Below, piece after piece: positions 6,550 to 8,271 of a DNA stretch of 8,271 nucleotides. The notes beneath the pieces were generated by a model that worked only from the letters and a program-made list of their open reading frames with translations, did no database searches and was not told the DNA's origin. This DNA is from JBEKVE01 sp049514335 (lineage in GTDB: Bacteria; Actinomycetota; Acidimicrobiia; Acidimicrobiales; UBA8190): positions 1 to 8,271 of the forward strand of contig JBEKVE010000210.1 in assembly GCA_049514335.1 (NCBI GenBank), given 5' to 3'. A program made the translations under genes and the position numbers. Each line of letters starts with the position of its first letter. The first letter of the stretch is position 1.

Positions 6550-6996
6550 ATGGCCGGGGAACGCAAGGACATGGACCGATGGCTGGGCGACGGGGGCATG
6601 CCGGTGATCGGCCAGGTGGGCGCGTCGTTCACGGCCTACGGCGTGGACGGCGAGGACCTGGGCTGGGTCGAGGCCTCGTGGACGCCGACCGAGCTCGGGT
6701 GCAATCCCCACGGCATCGTGCAGGCCGGCATCCACTCACTCGTCCTCGACGCCTCCATGAATTTCGCCATCAACGCCGCCATGCCGGGCCGGGAGCGCAC
6801 CCGGGGCACCCTCGAGATGAAGACCGAGACCATGCGGCCCGCCAAGCTCGGTGACACCCTGGCCGTGCGGGGCGAGGTGGTGCGCATGGCCCGGCAGGTC
6901 GCCTTCGCCGAGGCCACTACGCGCGACGGCGACGGGCGCCTCGTCAGCCGGGCCACCGGGACCTTCCTCCTCCATCGCGACGACGCCCCGGGCTGA
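6550..6996 (+). CDS. PaaI-like hotdog-fold acyl-CoA thioesterase
   Basis: The 148-residue product has the length and pattern of the PaaI/YdiI-type hotdog family, which hydrolyses acyl-CoA to free acid and CoA in the cytoplasm as dimers or tetramers. Visible features are NPHGIVQAGIHSLVLDAS (52-69), corresponding to the family's HGG-helix region with an acidic residue (D67) at the usual catalytic place, then the strands RGTLEMKTETMRPAKLGDTLAVRGEVVRMARQVAFAEA and GRLVSRATGTFLL. The canonical HGG reads HGI...QAG, so activity or substrate may differ. The frame stays open upstream, but the ATG at 6550 follows a TACGGT box in leaderless geometry and begins where similarity starts. It is divergent from the thiolase, which also acts on acyl-CoA. 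A strong hairpin follows the stop. Substrate is unknown. Confidence 0.82.
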   Translation: MAGERKDMDRWLGDGGMPVIGQVGASFTAYGVDGEDLGWVEASWTPTELGCNPHGIVQAGIHSLVLDASMNFAINAAMPGRERTRGTLEMKTETMRPAKLGDTLAVRGEVVRMARQVAFAEATTRDGDGRLVSRATGTFLLHRDDAPG

Positions 6997-7003
6997 GCAG
7001 CCG

Positions 7004-7025
7004 CCACGCCCCCTCGGGGGCGTGG
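7004..7025 (+). terminator. GC-rich hairpin terminator after the thioesterase gene
   Basis: CCACGCCCC (7004-7012) and GGGGCGTGG (7017-7025) pair perfectly as a 9-bp stem with a CTCG loop, seven bases after the stop codon. There is no T tract, as is common for terminators in high-GC Actinobacteria. It suggests that the next gene is transcribed separately, from a promoter I cannot identify. Confidence 0.65.
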
Positions 7026-7058
7026 AACCCGAGGTCGGTCCGCCCCCTTGTCCTTCCC

Positions 7059-7065
7059 GGGGAGG
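7059..7065 (+). promoter_or_regulatory. Ribosome binding site deciding the start of the ComF-like gene
   Basis: GGGGAGG ends five bases before GTG at 7071. In-frame alternatives are GTG 7065, which overlaps this site, ATG 7080 (14 bases away) and ATG 7089 (23 bases away). Spacing favours 7071. Confidence 0.6.
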
Positions 7066-7070
7066 TGCCC

Positions 7071-7928
7071 GTGTCGCCCATGTCGTCGATGTCGCCCGTG
7101 TGGCCTGCGTCGCCGGTGCCATGGCGCCGGCTCGGACTGCCCGCGCCGCCCGGCGGCCCGGGTGTGTGTGCCACCTGCCACGGGCAGGCCCGCGACGGGG
7201 GGGTCGACTGTTGGTGCTGCCGCACCGTGGCCCGGCACCTCGCCGTCGGAGCCGCCATCGGGGGGCGACGCCTGCTCGTCGTCCCCACCGCCGTCTTCCG
7301 GGTCGGGGACGGCATGCACAGGGTCCTGCGGGGATACAAGGACGATCCGGTGGTGGCCGCCCGCCGGCACTTCGCCTCCTCGATGCAGGCCCATCTCTCG
7401 CGCTTCGTGGCGGCCCACGGTCACTGCCTGGCCGCCGCCACCGGAGGATGGGAGACCGTGGCGGTGGTGCCGTCGTCGGGCCGTGCCTCTCGGGCCGCGC
7501 CGGGCCCGGGCCTGCCGCCGCACCCCTTCGACGGCGTGGTGGCTGGCCTTCCCCCGTTCAGTTCCATGCCCCGGCACGTCCTGCGCCACGCCGGGGCCGA
7601 GGTCCGACGCCTCGTTCCCGACCGGGGTGCCTTCGCGGTGCAGGGCGACGTCCGGGGGCGGCGCGTGCTCCTCGTGGACGACACCTGGGTGACCGGTGCA
7701 CACCTGTACAGCGCGGCGGCGGCACTCGGCGACGCCGGGGCGGTGGTGGCGGGCGCACTGGTGATGGGCCGCTCGGTCGACGTCACGGCCCGGCCGACGG
7801 CGGCCCGATGGTGGTCGTGGGTGGAGCGCGGCGCCGTCCATCCCGAGCGGTGCTGCCTCCCCACGTGCTGGAACGTGCCCCGCTCTTCCGAGGCGGTTCG
7901 GAACCCGGTGGCCGTGGCGCCTCAGTAG
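7071..7928 (+). CDS. ComF-like phosphoribosyltransferase-fold protein
   Basis: The product is 285 residues from the GTG chosen by the ribosome binding site. A Pro/Ser-rich lead-in is followed by a Cys cluster C33-x2-C36 ... C47-x-C49-C50, a likely zinc-binding knuckle, and then RVLRGYKDDP (about 84-93), which resembles the Lys-Tyr region of ComF proteins. VLLVDDTWVTGA (199-210) is the PRPP-binding loop with two Asp. These elements in this order indicate the ComF/amidophosphoribosyltransferase-like group, linked to DNA uptake in competent bacteria and of unclear role in Actinobacteria. The RGFNQ motif common in ComF is not seen; in its place is a Gly/Pro-rich stretch. A second Cys cluster (C261-C262 ... 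C266) lies near the C terminus. No competence gene is adjacent. Fold assignment is fairly sure, function is not. Confidence 0.72.
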   Translation: MSPMSSMSPVWPASPVPWRRLGLPAPPGGPGVCATCHGQARDGGVDCWCCRTVARHLAVGAAIGGRRLLVVPTAVFRVGDGMHRVLRGYKDDPVVAARRHFASSMQAHLSRFVAAHGHCLAAATGGWETVAVVPSSGRASRAAPGPGLPPHPFDGVVAGLPPFSSMPRHVLRHAGAEVRRLVPDRGAFAVQGDVRGRRVLLVDDTWVTGAHLYSAAAALGDAGAVVAGALVMGRSVDVTARPTAARWWSWVERGAVHPERCCLPTCWNVPRSSEAVRNPVAVAPQ

Positions 7929-7932
7929 CGAG

Positions 7933-7956
7933 GCAGCGCCTGCTCGCTGGCGCTGC
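7933..7956 (+). terminator. Hairpin terminator after the ComF-like gene
   Basis: GCAGCGCC (7933-7940) and GGCGCTGC (7949-7956) form a perfect 8-bp stem with an 8-base loop, four bases after the TAG stop. No T tract follows, which fits the GC-rich style of the other hairpin in the window. Confidence 0.6.
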
Positions 7957-7979
7957 GGATCCCGTGGTGCTCGGTTGCG

Positions 7980-8171
7980 GCGCACGCCCGCCGCCGAGGG
8001 GCCGCGGAGCTTCGCATCGTCGAGGTTGGCAGCGTCGCCGGAGACCGGTGCGGGTACGGTGTGCCCGTGCGCGTCGGGGAACCCGCGGGTCACGGCCGGA
8101 CCGTCTCCCCCCGGCTCGGCGAAGTGGACCAAGGCCACTTGGCGGGTCGGGCCGCCCACTGTCCGCTGCAT
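7980..8171 (-). pseudogene. Possible gene remnant or short unknown ORF
   Basis: The minus-strand frame from ATG 8171 shows strong G/C third-position bias and frequent G at position one for about 63 codons. The bias disappears near 7980, although the frame stays open through the ComF-like gene on the other strand. A protein would therefore have to overlap that gene antisense, so a truncated or decayed gene fits better. The product matches no family I know. The plus-strand frame from 7975 to 8196 shares the same third positions and is the competing reading. Confidence 0.2.
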
Positions 8172-8209
8172 ATACGGCTTTCGATCCCCTATTTGAAAGC
8201 ATAGAGCGG

Positions 8210-8238
8210 TTGACTTCGCGCTATTCGTGGGACAAACT
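8210..8238 (+). promoter_or_regulatory. Weak candidate promoter for a gene beyond the right edge
   Basis: TTGACT (8210-8215) is a good -35 match, followed after 17 bases by CAAACT (8233-8238), a poor -10. It lies in the AT-richest part of the window, and GGGAG follows at about 8247. No start codon with a convincing frame is visible before the window ends. Confidence 0.25.
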
Positions 8239-8271
8239 CCCCAACAGGGAGCGGACCGACCCGCCGGCGGC

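Larger units (their letters stand above)
7929..8271. other. Right-end region without a confident gene
   Basis: After the terminator hairpin, about 7980-8170 shows about 87% G or C at every third position in a column shared by two overlapping frames: minus from ATG 8171 and plus from 7975. The minus reading (MQRTVGGPTRQVALVHFAEP..., about 63 codons before the bias fades) has more G-starting codons and looks more protein-like, but I recognise no family in either. From about 8168 the sequence becomes abruptly AT-richer to about 8240. Coding-frame quality is poor there on both strands. The region may be a decayed gene plus the upstream region of a gene outside the window. Confidence 0.4.

Noticed and set aside
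6636..7930. The body of a 511-residue minus-strand frame opposite the thioesterase and ComF-like genes
   Set aside because: Third-position bias follows the plus-strand genes here; only the part beyond about 7980 keeps any independent signal.

Overview
The window is high-GC actinobacterial chromosome, about 70% G+C with codon third positions almost all G or C. Its left two thirds carry the conserved actinobacterial cell-wall and cell-division locus: pstP (3' part only), pbpA, pknB, then convergent trpG/pabA, then crgA. Gene order and orientations match the Mycobacterium/Streptomyces locus, but rodA/ftsW, pknA and the DUF881 gene usually found there are missing. The compact arrangement, the Thr/Ser-rich exported tails and the divergent protein sequences suggest a deep-branching actinobacterium such as an Acidimicrobiia member. 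That placement is inference; no rRNA gene or other definitive taxonomic marker is present.

Layout. 1-624: C-terminal part of a PstP-type Ser/Thr phosphatase (linker, one membrane helix, exported domain, Thr/Ser tail). 626-2140: pbpA, a class B penicillin-binding protein, one base after the pstP stop. 2141-2258: a spacer with phased GATCC repeats and a possible 13-residue leader ORF. 2259-4112: pknB, a membrane Ser/Thr kinase with PASTA repeats. 4134-4724 (minus): glutamine amidotransferase TrpG/PabA. 4780-5121: crgA. 5143-6321 (minus): a thiolase. 6322-6549: a control region with a TetR-type palindrome. 6550-6996: a PaaI-like hotdog thioesterase. 7071-7928: a ComF-like phosphoribosyltransferase with Cys clusters at both ends. 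7929-8271: no confident gene; it holds a terminator hairpin, a short stretch with coding-like third-position bias, and an abrupt AT-richer patch.

How the genes work together. PknB senses cell-wall status through its PASTA domains and phosphorylates division and wall-synthesis proteins, PstP reverses this, PbpA cross-links peptidoglycan, and CrgA helps recruit wall enzymes to the septum. TrpG/PabA is a metabolic passenger that keeps its place in this locus across Actinobacteria. The thiolase and the thioesterase are divergent and both act on acyl-CoA; the palindrome between them may control the thiolase or both. The ComF-like gene has no evident partner here.

Several starts (crgA, trpG, the thioesterase, perhaps pknB) have a TANNNT box directly upstream and no Shine-Dalgarno sequence, which fits leaderless transcription. 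I found no convincing new multi-gene system. The points most worth checking are the missing SEDS gene, the SxN-to-SCD change in PbpA, the pknB leader, the thiolase operator and the right-end segment.
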